Origin: Variovorax sp. WS11
Lineage (GTDB): Bacteria > Pseudomonadota > Gammaproteobacteria > Burkholderiales > Burkholderiaceae_C
Direction of reading: 5' to 3'
NCBI RefSeq assembly: GCF_010499245.1
Contig: NZ_JAAGOW010000001.1
Location: 1,612,001-1,676,000 of the forward strand
Length of the DNA: 64,000 bases
The notes below the pieces were generated by a model that was given only the letters and a program-made list of their open reading frames with translations, had not been told where the DNA came from and ran no database searches. Shown here piece after piece: positions 27,764 through 35,156 of this stretch; the stretch's first letter is position 1; every line of letters starts with the position of its first letter. The position numbers were made by a program, and so were the translations under genes.

Positions 27764-29101
27764 CTAGCGGCTCGGTGCGGCCGGCGCCGGCTCGGGCTCG
27801 GCCGGCGGCTGCGGCTTGAACTGCCACTGGGGCGGTGACGATGGCTGCGCCGGCGGCTCCACCGCGTGCTGCAAGGCCTCGCGCAAGGCGGCCAGCGACG
27901 ACGCCGAGGGCATCCCCGTCGCCGCCGCCCCGCGCCCCTCGCGCCAGCGCACCTGGTTGCGGCCCAGCTCGAAGGTCGCCATCACATCGCCGTTGCTGCG
28001 CTCCAGCGTGACCCGCCATTCGGGCGTGCCCGCCAGCGGCTGCGCGCCGACCGCCGAGATCGCGGCCGACCCCAGCAGGGCGCTGAGGTCCTGTGCCTCC
28101 GAACGCGACAGGGTGCGGCTCGCGCCGCCCCGCTGCGTGATGGTGATGCGGCTCCATTGCGAGAGCGCGGAGAAGCTGGGCGGTTCGGGCGATGCAGTGG
28201 GCGCGGGTGGCGCGGCAGTGGGCGGCGCAGCGGCGCGCCCTTCGCGCGCGGGCTCGGCGGCGTCGCGGGCGGAGCCCGCGACGGTCGCAGGACCCGCCGG
28301 CGCGGCAAATCGCTGTCTGGAAGCGCTCTCTTCTTCGCTGCGCGTCCGCTCGGAGAGCGACCCGCGAGGCGCGGCGCCGGCCGGCGCCGGCGGCGCAGCA
28401 GCAGGCGCAGGCGCGGGCTGGCCTGCGGGCGCAGCGGCTTCCTTCTTTCTCGCCTCCTTCGCGGCTGCGGCGGTGGATGCGGACAGCGCGGCCTCGTCAG
28501 CTTGCCGGCGCGCCAGCTCGGAGGGTGCCGGGGTAGGTGCAGGACGTTCCGCCGGACGCGAGGGGCGTGCGCCCTTCGCCGGGGCCGTGGCAGATTCCGC
28601 CGGCGCCTCCGGCACAGGAGCCGGCCCGCCCGCGATGTCCTGGCTCGATGGCAGCGCGCGCTCTGCCGCCTGAGGTGGCGGTGCGGGCGTCGCCGCAGGC
28701 GCGGCCGGTGGCGGGGATGCCGGCGCTGCAGGCGCTTCGCTGCGCTGCGCGGGAGCGCTGACCTGCGCGTCTCTGTCGGGCCGCGCGCCGGGCACAGGCT
28801 CGCGCTGCCAAAGCACGGTCACCAGCACGCCGACCAGCACGGTCGCAAAGGCGGCGTTCCAGGGCATGCGCGCACCACCGCCCTGCCCGCCCAGGCCCAG
28901 TAAGCGTTGCCACCGCGGCCGCTCCGCCGCCTCCGGCTGGGCCGCCGCCGCAAAGGGCGTCACCGCGTCGTGCGCATGGTCGAGGATCGCCTTGCGCAGG
29001 CGCCAGTTCGGCGCCGCCGTGTGGTCCGGCGCGTTCAGGAGTGCGCGATGCAGCGCCTCGTCGCGCAGCTCGCCCTTGTCGTCGTTCAATGTGCTGCTCA
29101 T
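27764..29101 (-). CDS. Putative transmembrane anti-sigma factor, Ala/Pro-rich
   Basis: 445 residues. A short N-terminal cytoplasmic region (LRDEALHRALLNAPDHTAAPNWRLRKAILDHA) looks like an anti-sigma interaction segment; one helix near residues 80-97 (NAAFATVLVGVLVTVLW) crosses the membrane. A long Ala/Pro/Glu-rich stretch (about 105-310) follows, and a globular tail (FSALSQWSRITITQRGG onward) ends the protein. The ATG overlaps the stop of the sigma gene by four bases (ATGA), the usual sigma/anti-sigma coupling. The call rests on layout and coupling; no HCC zinc motif is visible. Confidence 0.65.
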   Translation of the reverse strand: MSSTLNDDKGELRDEALHRALLNAPDHTAAPNWRLRKAILDHAHDAVTPFAAAAQPEAAERPRWQRLLGLGGQGGGARMPWNAAFATVLVGVLVTVLWQREPVPGARPDRDAQVSAPAQRSEAPAAPASPPPAAPAATPAPPPQAAERALPSSQDIAGGPAPVPEAPAESATAPAKGARPSRPAERPAPTPAPSELARRQADEAALSASTAAAAKEARKKEAAAPAGQPAPAPAAAPPAPAGAAPRGSLSERTRSEEESASRQRFAAPAGPATVAGSARDAAEPAREGRAAAPPTAAPPAPTASPEPPSFSALSQWSRITITQRGGASRTLSRSEAQDLSALLGSAAISAVGAQPLAGTPEWRVTLERSNGDVMATFELGRNQVRWREGRGAAATGMPSASSLAALREALQHAVEPPAQPSSPPQWQFKPQPPAEPEPAPAAPSR

Positions 29102-29766
29102 GCCCGACGCTCCAGCACCACCAGGTAGCGCTCCATGCAGCCGCGCAGCTTCTTGAGCCCGTAGCGCAGGCGGCTGCGGACCGTCTCGAAATTGATGTCG
29201 AGCGTCTCAGCCATCAGCTCCACCGTGAAGCCCTCCTCGTGGTGCAGCAGGAAGGCCGAGCGCTGTTCGTCGGGCAGCTCGTCCAGGCAGGCCAGGAGGC
29301 GCCGGCCGGCGGCGCGCCAGAAGGCCTGCTCCTCGGCCGAGGGATGCGCGGCCTCGGAAGACGCCCCGCCCCCACCCAGCAGGCCGCGGCTGAACAGGCG
29401 CGCGGCTTCGAGGCCGTCACCGTCCTCGTCGTGGGCATAGAAGGCGACTTCGCGCCCGCTCAGGCGCAGGCGGTCCATGGCCAGGTTGTGCGCGATGGTG
29501 AAGGCCCAGGTGCGCCAGCTCGCGCCCTGCGGCGAGAAGCCCTGTCGCGCCACGATGATGCGCATCCAGGTCTCCTGGAACACCTCGTCGACCTCGGACG
29601 CCAGCCGCATGCCCATGAGGCGCCGCACGAAGCGGAACAGCGCGCTCTCGTGGCGCGCATAGAGCACGTCGAAGGCGCCCGTGTCGCCATCGGCGTAGGC
29701 GAGCATCAGCTGGTCGTCCGGCATGGTGTCGTGGAGGGCGGGTTCAGCGGCGGGTGGCGCAAGCAT
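29098..29766 (-). CDS. ECF-type RNA polymerase sigma factor
   Basis: 222 aa. Region 2 is DQLMLAYADGDTGAFDVLYARHESALFRFVRRLMG, then VDEVFQETWMRIIVAR and WRTWAFTIAHNLAMDRLR. Region 4 is LPDEQRSAFLLHHEEGFTVELMAETLDINFETVRSRLRYGLKKLR, a clear sigma-70 region 4 helix-turn-helix. A Gly-rich insert separates the two. A later ATG at 29724 (MPDDQLML) is an alternative start. Translationally coupled to the anti-sigma-like gene and divergent from the VWA gene, which may be a target. Confidence 0.92.
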   Translation of the reverse strand: MLAPPAAEPALHDTMPDDQLMLAYADGDTGAFDVLYARHESALFRFVRRLMGMRLASEVDEVFQETWMRIIVARQGFSPQGASWRTWAFTIAHNLAMDRLRLSGREVAFYAHDEDGDGLEAARLFSRGLLGGGGASSEAAHPSAEEQAFWRAAGRRLLACLDELPDEQRSAFLLHHEEGFTVELMAETLDINFETVRSRLRYGLKKLRGCMERYLVVLERRA

Positions 29767-29889
29767 CGGCAGATTTTCACTTTTCTTCTACGGGCGACGG
29801 CGGTGCGGGTTAGATAGCTCAAAAATGTCCCGCGTTAACCCGCAGCGGCTGCTCGCCGTATCAGCCTGCATCCACAACCGGAGCCGCTG

Positions 29890-30437
29890 ATGACCTCCTG
29901 CCCCTTCCGCCCATTTCGCCCCTTCCTGCCTCTTCCAGTGTTGCTCGCCGTGCTGCTGTGCGCCCAGCTCCTGCTGAGCGCCTGCAGCGCGACCGAGATC
30001 GCGCCCGGCACCACGCGCTGGCCCACGCCGTGCGCCGCAGCCCGAGCCGCCGAGCTTCCCGTCAGCAGCAGTGGCCCAGCCCGGTGATGGCGCGCACGGT
30101 GCCGAACTTCGAGGCGCCTCTGGCCACGCACCGTGCACGCCCGGTCCAGACCTTTCGAGACGCCGGGCCGCGTGGCGGGCCAGCGCGACGAAGTTGCCGG
30201 CCGCCGCGGGCGGTTACGGTGCAGGCTGCTCTCGCTGGCCTGCGAGGAGCGGGCTCGCCGGATGGCGCCCGGCGAGGCTTCGGCGGATGCCGCGGCCGCG
30301 ATGCCGGCGCCCGCCAGCCCGCCCCCATCAGCCGCCGCCGGAAGCGCGTCGCCTGAGGCCGAGGCGGTGTCCCGCTTTGCGCTTCGCCCGCACCCAGCCC
30401 GCAACCCAGCCAGCGCCCACGCCTGGTCCAGGAAATC
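29890..30437 (+). pseudogene. Frame-broken N-terminal part of the VWA lipoprotein gene
   Basis: An ATG at 29890 opens a lipoprotein signal (LLAVLLCAQLLLSACSA) but that frame stops at 30087. Protein-like sequence then continues in other frames: VMARTVPNFEAPLATH (frame of 29958-30356), possibly GGYGAG, then an Ala/Pro linker around 30270-30360 in the frame of 29890, and finally QRPRLVQEIVTAGMVDDNAD, which runs into the intact VWA part. Each step moves the frame by the same amount, as expected from a series of single-base losses. Either the gene is decaying or the sequence has missing bases. The intermediate joints are tentative. Confidence 0.55.
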
Positions 30438-31463
30438 GTGACTGCCGGCATGGTGGACGACAACGCCGATTTCAGCACTTACCTGCAGTTCCGCCAGCGC
30501 ACACAGGTCGCTCACCGTGAACGCGATGTGAGCGAGCGCTACCTGCTGCAGGTGCGCAACCGGCGCGGCGATCCGGTGCCCGATGCCGAGGTGGCGGTGC
30601 AGGCCGCGAGCGGTGCCGCCATGTGGGCGCGTACCGACGCGGCGGGTCGCGCCTGGCTGCATCCCCGGGCCTTCGATCCCTCGGGCAGCGCGGTCTACGA
30701 AGTGGCCGTGCGCAAGAACGGGCAGCAGGGCACGACCTTCCTGCGCCGCGGCCAGAAAAGCGCCGTCGACCTGGTGATCGACGAGACGGCAGCCCCGCAA
30801 CGGGCTCGGCTGGACCTGGTCTTCCTGATCGATGCCACCGGCTCCATGGGCGACGAGATCGGCAAGCTCAAGGCCAGCCTGCGCAGCATCGCCAACGAGG
30901 TGGCCCGGCTGCCGAGCCGGCCCGACACCTGCTTCGGCCTGGTGGCCTACCGCGACCGCGGCGATGAATTCCTGGTGCGCCGCCATGACTTCACCAACGA
31001 CCTGGGCGCCTTCCAGTCCGTGCTCGACGCGCTGCAGGCCAACGCCGGCGGGGACTATCCCGAGGCGATGAACGAGGCGCTGCACGAGACGGTGCATCGG
31101 CTGAGCTGGCGCGGCACCGGCGCGACGCGCATGGTGGTGCTGCTGGCCGACGCGCCGCCGCACCTGGACTACGGCGGGCCGCAGTACGACGAGGACATGA
31201 TGGTCGCGCTGGGCAAGGGCATCAAGGTGTTCAGCGTGGGCGCGAGCGGGCTGGACAAGCAGGGGGAGTACATCCAGCGCCAGATCGCGCAGTACACCGG
31301 CGGGCGCTTCGTGTTCCTGACCTACCGGGAGGCGCGCAACCCGGCCAGCGGGCCCGGGCGCGAGACGGTGCACGACGTGAGCAACTATTCGGTGCAGACG
31401 CTGGACCGGCTGGTCGTGCGGCTTGTGAGCGAAGAACTCGCGAAACTGCCGAAGGCGGGTTGA
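30438..31463 (+). CDS. VWA-domain protein (intact C-terminal part)
   Basis: A 341-residue open stretch that starts formally at a GTG but is really the continuation of a longer lipoprotein gene. An N-terminal carboxypeptidase-regulatory-like region ([23 protein letters not shown]) precedes the von Willebrand A domain with MIDAS-like DATGSM in DLVFLIDATGSMGDEIGKL, FGLVAYRDRGDEF, and MVVLLADAPPHLDYGGPQYDEDM. The first MIDAS Ser is replaced by Thr. VWA proteins bind ligands through a divalent metal; the partner is unknown. It lies divergently from the ECF sigma pair. Without an upstream signal sequence in frame the product would not be exported. Confidence 0.8.
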   Translation: MTAGMVDDNADFSTYLQFRQRTQVAHRERDVSERYLLQVRNRRGDPVPDAEVAVQAASGAAMWARTDAAGRAWLHPRAFDPSGSAVYEVAVRKNGQQGTTFLRRGQKSAVDLVIDETAAPQRARLDLVFLIDATGSMGDEIGKLKASLRSIANEVARLPSRPDTCFGLVAYRDRGDEFLVRRHDFTNDLGAFQSVLDALQANAGGDYPEAMNEALHETVHRLSWRGTGATRMVVLLADAPPHLDYGGPQYDEDMMVALGKGIKVFSVGASGLDKQGEYIQRQIAQYTGGRFVFLTYREARNPASGPGRETVHDVSNYSVQTLDRLVVRLVSEELAKLPKAG

Positions 31464-31487
31464 GGCTTTGACAAGCCGGGTTATAAT
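31460..31487 (+). promoter_or_regulatory. Promoter of tRNA-Met
   Basis: TTGAGG at 31460-31465 and TATAAT at 31482-31487 are 16 bases apart and sit just before the mature tRNA start at 31497. The -35 overlaps the end of the VWA gene. Confidence 0.75.
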
Positions 31488-31496
31488 TTTGGGCTC

Positions 31497-31573
31497 GGCT
31501 CTTTAGCTCAGTCGGTTAGAGCGATGGAATCATAATCCACAGGTCCGCGGTTCGAGTCCGTGAAGAGCCACCA
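31497..31573 (+). tRNA. tRNA-Met (CAU), elongator type
   Basis: A full cloverleaf can be folded: 7-bp acceptor GGCTCTT/AAGAGCC, D-arm GCTC/GAGC, anticodon loop ATCATAA with CAU at 31531-31533, T-arm CGCGG/CCGTG with loop TTCGAGT, discriminator A and encoded CCA. The anticodon stem has one outer A-C mismatch. The first acceptor pair G-C is matched, unlike initiator tRNA (1-72 mismatch), which supports elongator methionine. tRNA-Ile2 (lysidine) also reads as CAU, but the acceptor and T-arm look like elongator Met. Confidence 0.93.
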
Positions 31574-31582
31574 TCCAAAAGA

Positions 31583-31615
31583 AAGCCTGCTATCAGATCG
31601 ATAGCAGGCTTTTTT
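31583..31615 (+). terminator. Intrinsic terminator after tRNA-Met
   Basis: AAGCCTGCTAT and ATAGCAGGCTT form a perfect 11-bp stem round a 7-base loop, followed by six T. It may also serve the convergent siderophore receptor gene, since the opposite strand ends in a shorter T-run. Confidence 0.92.
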
Positions 31616-31661
31616 CATGTCGCGGCGTCTGCCAGGGGGATTTCCCCCATCACCGGCGGGG

Positions 31662-33743
31662 CTAGAAGTCCACCTTGGCGCTCACGCTGAAGGTGCGCGG
31701 GTCGCCCGGCTTGATGTAGTTGTCGTACTGGTATTCCCAGTAGCGCTTGTTGGTCAGGTTGTTGACCGCGACGCGGAAGGTCGTGTCGTGGCCGCCGATG
31801 CGCGTCGCGTAGCTCGCGCCGATATTGGCGATGGCGTAGCCGGGAAGCTTCAGCTGGTTCGATGCGTCGAGCATGGTGCCGCCCGTGTACTTCGCGTCCG
31901 CCGACAGCTTGAGGCCCGGGACCTGCGGCACTGTGTAGGACACCTGCGCCGTCGCCACGAAGTTCGGCGCACCCGCCACGCGGTTGCCCACGTTGCTGCT
32001 GCCGCGCCGGTAAGAGCTGTCCAGGAACATCAGGTTGCCGCCGATCTGCCAGTGCGATCCGAGCCGCGTGGAGGCGGCGAGTTCGAGGCCCTGGTAGATG
32101 GACTGGCCATCCTGCACCAGCACGTTAGCGCTGTTGGCGTACTCGGCACCGCGCTCGATGCGGAACAGCGCGGCCGTGCCGCTCCAGCGTTCGCGATCGG
32201 TCTTGATGCCCAGCTCGTACTGCTTGCTCTTCAACGGCTTGAGCAGTTCGCCGTCGTTCGCGTAGAGATTGCCGACGGTGCTGCCCGGCTCGAGCGACTC
32301 GACGTAGCTCGTGTAGAGCGTGGTGTCGGGCGCGGGCTTGAACATCAGCGCGAGTGTCGGCGTGACCACGCCGTTCTTCGCGTACTCGGAGGACTTGTCC
32401 CCGGCGATGCCGTAGCCGTTCTGCTGGTAGTCGGTGTTGCGAAGGCCCGCCAGCACCGACCATTGCTCGGACAGTTTCACGGTATCGCTCGCAAAGATCG
32501 CGCGCTGTGTGATGTCGCTGTTGCGATAGAGCGAGAAGTCCGTCGCGCTCGCGTAGTCGTTGCTGTTCCGGCCAAAGATGTTGCCGGTGCCGACCAGTTG
32601 GTAGATGCCGTTGCTGCTGTAGTCGTTGATCTGCTTCTGCCAGGATGCGCCCAGCGTCAGCTGATGCTCGATGGCGCCGGTGCGCAGCCGGCCTTCGGCC
32701 ATGGCCTGCCACTGGTCGAAGCGATGGCCTTCGCGGGTGTCGGAACGGTAGTCGTCGTAGTTGCCGCTCGCGTCCTGCAGGAAGAGGATGCCTTCATTGC
32801 GGCTGCGCGTCGAACTGCTGTGGCTGTAGCTGGTGCTGAGCGTCCAGTCGGGTGACAGCTTGTACTGGAGCCCCGTCGAGTAGAACTTCAGGTCGGTCGT
32901 GAGGTGCTGCCCGCCGCCGACGAGATCCTGGTTGTCGCTGCGCACCACGCTGGGCAGGCGCGTGCCGACATAGCCGCCGGTGTAGATCGACGGGGTCTGG
33001 TCCGTGGAAACGCGCTTCTGGTAGAGCGTGTCGAAATTCCAGCTGAGGTCGTGCGTCAGCCTGGCGTCGAGCGCCAGCGACACCGAATCGCGGCGAATGC
33101 CGCCGTCGTTGAAGGTCTTGCCCTCCTCGTGCGTGGCGTTGAGCCGATAGCCGAAGCGGTCGTCCGCGCCGAAGCGCCCACCGAGGTCGACGTGCTCGCT
33201 CCACACGCTGTCGGACTTGTAGCCGACATCGATGCTCCTCACCGGCTGGTCGGTCGGCTTCTTGGTCACGTAGTTCACGATGCCGCCCGGCGACCCGAAG
33301 CCGTACATGAAGCCGGACAAGCCCTTCAACAGTTCGATCTGCTCGAAGTGTTCATAGGGCAGCGTGATCGCATAGCTGAGGAAAGGCTTGCCGTCGATCC
33401 GATAGGCGTTTTGCCAGTCCAGCGGCAGGCCCCGCACCGTGAGATAGCTGGCCCAGGCGCTGTAGGCGCCGCTGTTGTCGGAGACCGAGGCATCGAGCGC
33501 GAACACGTCGCCGAGCTTCGACACCTGGCGCTCCGCCAGGTCCTCGCTCTTCACGACGGTGGTGGAGAACGGCGTGTCGAGCTGCGTCCGCGCGCCGAGG
33601 GCACCGCCGTTCACCCGCGCGTCGAGGTGCTGGGGCTTCGGATCCTGCGATTCGGCCGTCACGGTCACCGTCGGCAAGGCGGCTTCCTTGCCCGTGGCCT
33701 CCTGGGCCTGGGCGCGGCCGGCCTGGGTGGCGGCCCACAGCAC
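31662..33743 (-). CDS. TonB-dependent siderophore receptor (mature part)
   Basis: Outer-membrane ferric-siderophore receptor, 693 residues in this frame. It has a plug domain (STTVVKSEDLAERQVSKLGDVFALDAS; LLKGLSGFMYGFGSPGGIVNYVTKKP) and a 22-strand barrel, ending in ...TFSVSAKVDF with the terminal Phe needed for BamA insertion. The formal start is a GTG at 33743, leaving only a stub of the signal peptide. The hydrophobic leader continues upstream in the same frame without a start codon (see the leader entry). A Fur box lies at 33883-33901. No siderophore biosynthesis genes are in the window, so it may take up foreign siderophores. Confidence 0.9.
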   Translation of the reverse strand: MLWAATQAGRAQAQEATGKEAALPTVTVTAESQDPKPQHLDARVNGGALGARTQLDTPFSTTVVKSEDLAERQVSKLGDVFALDASVSDNSGAYSAWASYLTVRGLPLDWQNAYRIDGKPFLSYAITLPYEHFEQIELLKGLSGFMYGFGSPGGIVNYVTKKPTDQPVRSIDVGYKSDSVWSEHVDLGGRFGADDRFGYRLNATHEEGKTFNDGGIRRDSVSLALDARLTHDLSWNFDTLYQKRVSTDQTPSIYTGGYVGTRLPSVVRSDNQDLVGGGQHLTTDLKFYSTGLQYKLSPDWTLSTSYSHSSSTRSRNEGILFLQDASGNYDDYRSDTREGHRFDQWQAMAEGRLRTGAIEHQLTLGASWQKQINDYSSNGIYQLVGTGNIFGRNSNDYASATDFSLYRNSDITQRAIFASDTVKLSEQWSVLAGLRNTDYQQNGYGIAGDKSSEYAKNGVVTPTLALMFKPAPDTTLYTSYVESLEPGSTVGNLYANDGELLKPLKSKQYELGIKTDRERWSGTAALFRIERGAEYANSANVLVQDGQSIYQGLELAASTRLGSHWQIGGNLMFLDSSYRRGSSNVGNRVAGAPNFVATAQVSYTVPQVPGLKLSADAKYTGGTMLDASNQLKLPGYAIANIGASYATRIGGHDTTFRVAVNNLTNKRYWEYQYDNYIKPGDPRTFSVSAKVDF

Positions 33744-33862
33744 GAGGAGCGTCGCGCCGGCGTGCAGGCCCAGTGTCGAGCGTTTGGAAAAGGTGGGAGG
33801 GCGGGTTCTGGCGTCGGGCGGGCGCCGCGGGCGGCGCCGTCCGTCAATCTTGCGTTCGACAA
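33744..33862 (-). other. Leader of the siderophore receptor with probable one-base frameshift
   Basis: In the receptor frame the sequence just upstream encodes SKRSTLGLHAGATLLVLWAA, the missing core of a signal peptide, but no ATG, GTG or TTG precedes it. In the neighbouring frame a TTG at 33862, with AGAGG six bases before it, opens SNARLTDGAARG...PPF. Adding one T to the four-T run at 33788-33791 would join the two into a normal leader. A lost base, real or a base-call error, is the simplest explanation. Confidence 0.6.
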
Positions 33863-33882
33863 CGTTGACCTCTGGTGAGTTA

Positions 33883-33901
33883 AATGGGAATTATTCTCGT
33901 T
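33883..33901 (-). promoter_or_regulatory. Fur box upstream of the siderophore receptor
   Basis: Read on the minus strand the 19-mer is AACGAGAATAATTCCCATT, which differs at only two positions from the perfect 7-1-7-type palindrome AATGAGAATAATTCTCATT. It lies just upstream of the TTG proposed as the receptor start, where iron-bound Fur would block the promoter. Confidence 0.82.
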
Positions 33902-34061
33902 TGAAATCTGGGAGAAATTGGGTGGATGGCGCCCGCACCGCTCCGCCGCCTCGCCCGCCCCAGTAACTTGGCCATGCTCCGGCAAGCGTCGTGCGCCTTG
34001 TCCGACACCCTTTCGCCCGCCCCCTCACACCATCGAGCACCGTCATTTGCCGGAGGGCACG

Positions 34062-34508
34062 ATGGATTCCCCCGCCCCCGTCCACAACAGCTATCAGCGA
34101 TTCTTTGCCTGGACTTTTGTGCTGGCGATGGTGCTGGTCTTCGCGCTCGTCTGGATCGAGCTCGCTTTCCCGCCTTCGCCTGCACTGCCGCTCACGGCCG
34201 TGCCGGCGGCAGGCGCCGGCGAGTTCGACCTGCACGACCTGCAGCTGCTGCTGACCGTGACCGCGCTGATCGCCGCCTTCGCCTCGCTGGCAGGACTGGT
34301 CGTGACCACGCCGCTGGCCAGGATCGCTCGACGCCGGGCCCAGGTCCGGGCCGCGGTGGAGCTCGCCCTCAAGCGGCAGGATCACATCAACTGGCTGGCG
34401 GCCGAACACACGGGCGCCTGGCCGGCGCCCGCCCGGCGCCCACAGTCCCCTGGCAGGCACCGTCGCCATGGCACTTCCGCCCGAAGAGTCCAGGGCAACG
34501 CGCACTGA
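34062..34508 (+). CDS. Small two-helix membrane protein of unknown function
   Basis: 148 residues with hydrophobic helices near 14-36 (FFAWTFVLAMVLVFALVWIELAF) and 60-80 (LLLTVTALIAAFASLAGLVV), then a basic C-terminal tail (ARIARRRAQVRAAVELALKRQDHINWLA and onward). The ATG at 34062 follows GGAGGG at a proper distance and fits the first helix. I do not recognise the family. It is divergent from the siderophore receptor, and its promoter region overlaps that with the Fur box, so iron control is possible but unproven. Confidence 0.65.
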   Translation: MDSPAPVHNSYQRFFAWTFVLAMVLVFALVWIELAFPPSPALPLTAVPAAGAGEFDLHDLQLLLTVTALIAAFASLAGLVVTTPLARIARRRAQVRAAVELALKRQDHINWLAAEHTGAWPAPARRPQSPGRHRRHGTSARRVQGNAH

Positions 34509-34526
34509 GCAAGCAGCACAGGCGTG

Positions 34527-34549
34527 AAAAAGCCCGCTGGAAGCGGGCT
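34527..34549 (-). terminator. Intrinsic terminator of the small lipoprotein gene
   Basis: On the minus strand AGCCCGCT and AGCGGGCT pair perfectly round a three-base loop and are followed by TTTT. It lies about 30 bases after the stop of the gene at 34581, and also follows the convergent membrane protein gene. Confidence 0.85.
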
Positions 34550-34580
34550 CGGGAGTCGGGCGCGCCGCACCGGCGCAGGA

Positions 34581-34784
34581 CTATTCCTGGGGACGGAACG
34601 CGCTGAGGAACTCGGCAGTCTTGTCCGCAGGCCGCCAAGTCGCCGTCACGGGAGTCGAAACGCCGGAAGCGCTCACCGGCACGCTGACTGCCGGCGCCGT
34701 TGCTGCCGTGCCGTTGCTCTTGCAGGCGCTCAAGCCCAGCGCCAAGGCCAGGCTTGCGATCCCCATCCACGCTGTCTTCTTCAT
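34581..34784 (-). CDS. Small predicted lipoprotein
   Basis: 67 residues. The signal MKKTAWMGIASLALALGLSAC ends in the lipobox LSAC with the lipidated Cys at position 21. The short mature part is Ala/Val/Ser-rich and ends WRPADKTAEFLSAFRPQE. GAGGGA lies upstream of the ATG. I do not recognise a family. It has its own terminator and a divergent AT-rich promoter region, so it is probably a real and separately regulated gene. Confidence 0.72.
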   Translation of the reverse strand: MKKTAWMGIASLALALGLSACKSNGTAATAPAVSVPVSASGVSTPVTATWRPADKTAEFLSAFRPQE

Positions 34785-34913
34785 GTTTGAGTCCCTCGGT
34801 TCCACCGCGCAGCGCGGGCTGCGACTTGCGGCCGATGCTAACTCAAATATTTGAACCTAAGTTCTCCTTTTCAGATAAAAATTAGAAATCAGTATTACTT
34901 TTCAGCGTGAGCC
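34785..34913. promoter_or_regulatory. AT-rich divergent control region with a 12-bp palindrome
   Basis: From about 34840 to 34905 the base composition falls to strongly AT-rich, unlike the neighbouring genes. It contains the perfect palindrome TCAAATATTTGA at 34843-34854 and A/T runs suited to promoters. It lies between the lipoprotein gene (minus) and the small membrane protein gene (plus). No unambiguous -35/-10 pair can be named. Confidence 0.5.
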
Positions 34914-34921
34914 ATGGCTCA
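34908..34921. repeat. Perfect 14-bp palindrome centred on a start codon
   Basis: TGAGCCATGGCTCA is fully self-complementary and its central ATG is the proposed start of the gene at 34914. It could be an operator or, as RNA, a small hairpin covering the start codon. Confidence 0.55.
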
Positions 34922-35147
34922 TGATGTAGTTAGTATGTATTACATGATTTTTCGTCGACCGCCCGATGGGGAAGGGTCCCAGGAAGAGTCCGACAGCAGC
35001 AGGCTCGCGGCGCTCAACCCCGCGCACCTGACGCACGAGCCGGTGCGCCGGAACTGGTCGTGGCTGCGCTTCGCCGTCGGCGTGACGGTGGGCGCCGTGG
35101 TGGTCGAGGCCCTCAGGCTGGCGATGGGCCTGGTCCAGGGCGCTTGA
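34914..35147 (+). CDS. Small single-helix membrane protein, hypothetical
   Basis: 77 residues with a hydrophilic N-terminal half (RRPPDGEGSQEESDSSRLAALNPAHL) and one predicted membrane helix near residues 52-72 (LRFAVGVTVGAVVVEALRLAMGL). The ATG at 34914 lies in a palindrome and has no clear ribosome site; ATGs at 34935 and 34944 are alternatives. The first codons are AT-rich, in line with the preceding region, while the rest has the normal GC-rich third positions, which supports real coding. No known family. Confidence 0.55.
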   Translation: MAHDVVSMYYMIFRRPPDGEGSQEESDSSRLAALNPAHLTHEPVRRNWSWLRFAVGVTVGAVVVEALRLAMGLVQGA

Positions 35148-35156
35148 AGCGCCCCC

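Noticed and set aside
31468..31473. TTGACA before the tRNA as a -35 box
   Set aside because: It is only 8 bases from the TATAAT, too close; TTGAGG at 31460 gives a proper 16-base spacing.
34387..34770. A 127-codon minus-strand frame opposite the small membrane protein
   Set aside because: It runs through the terminator hairpin and overlaps two better-supported genes.
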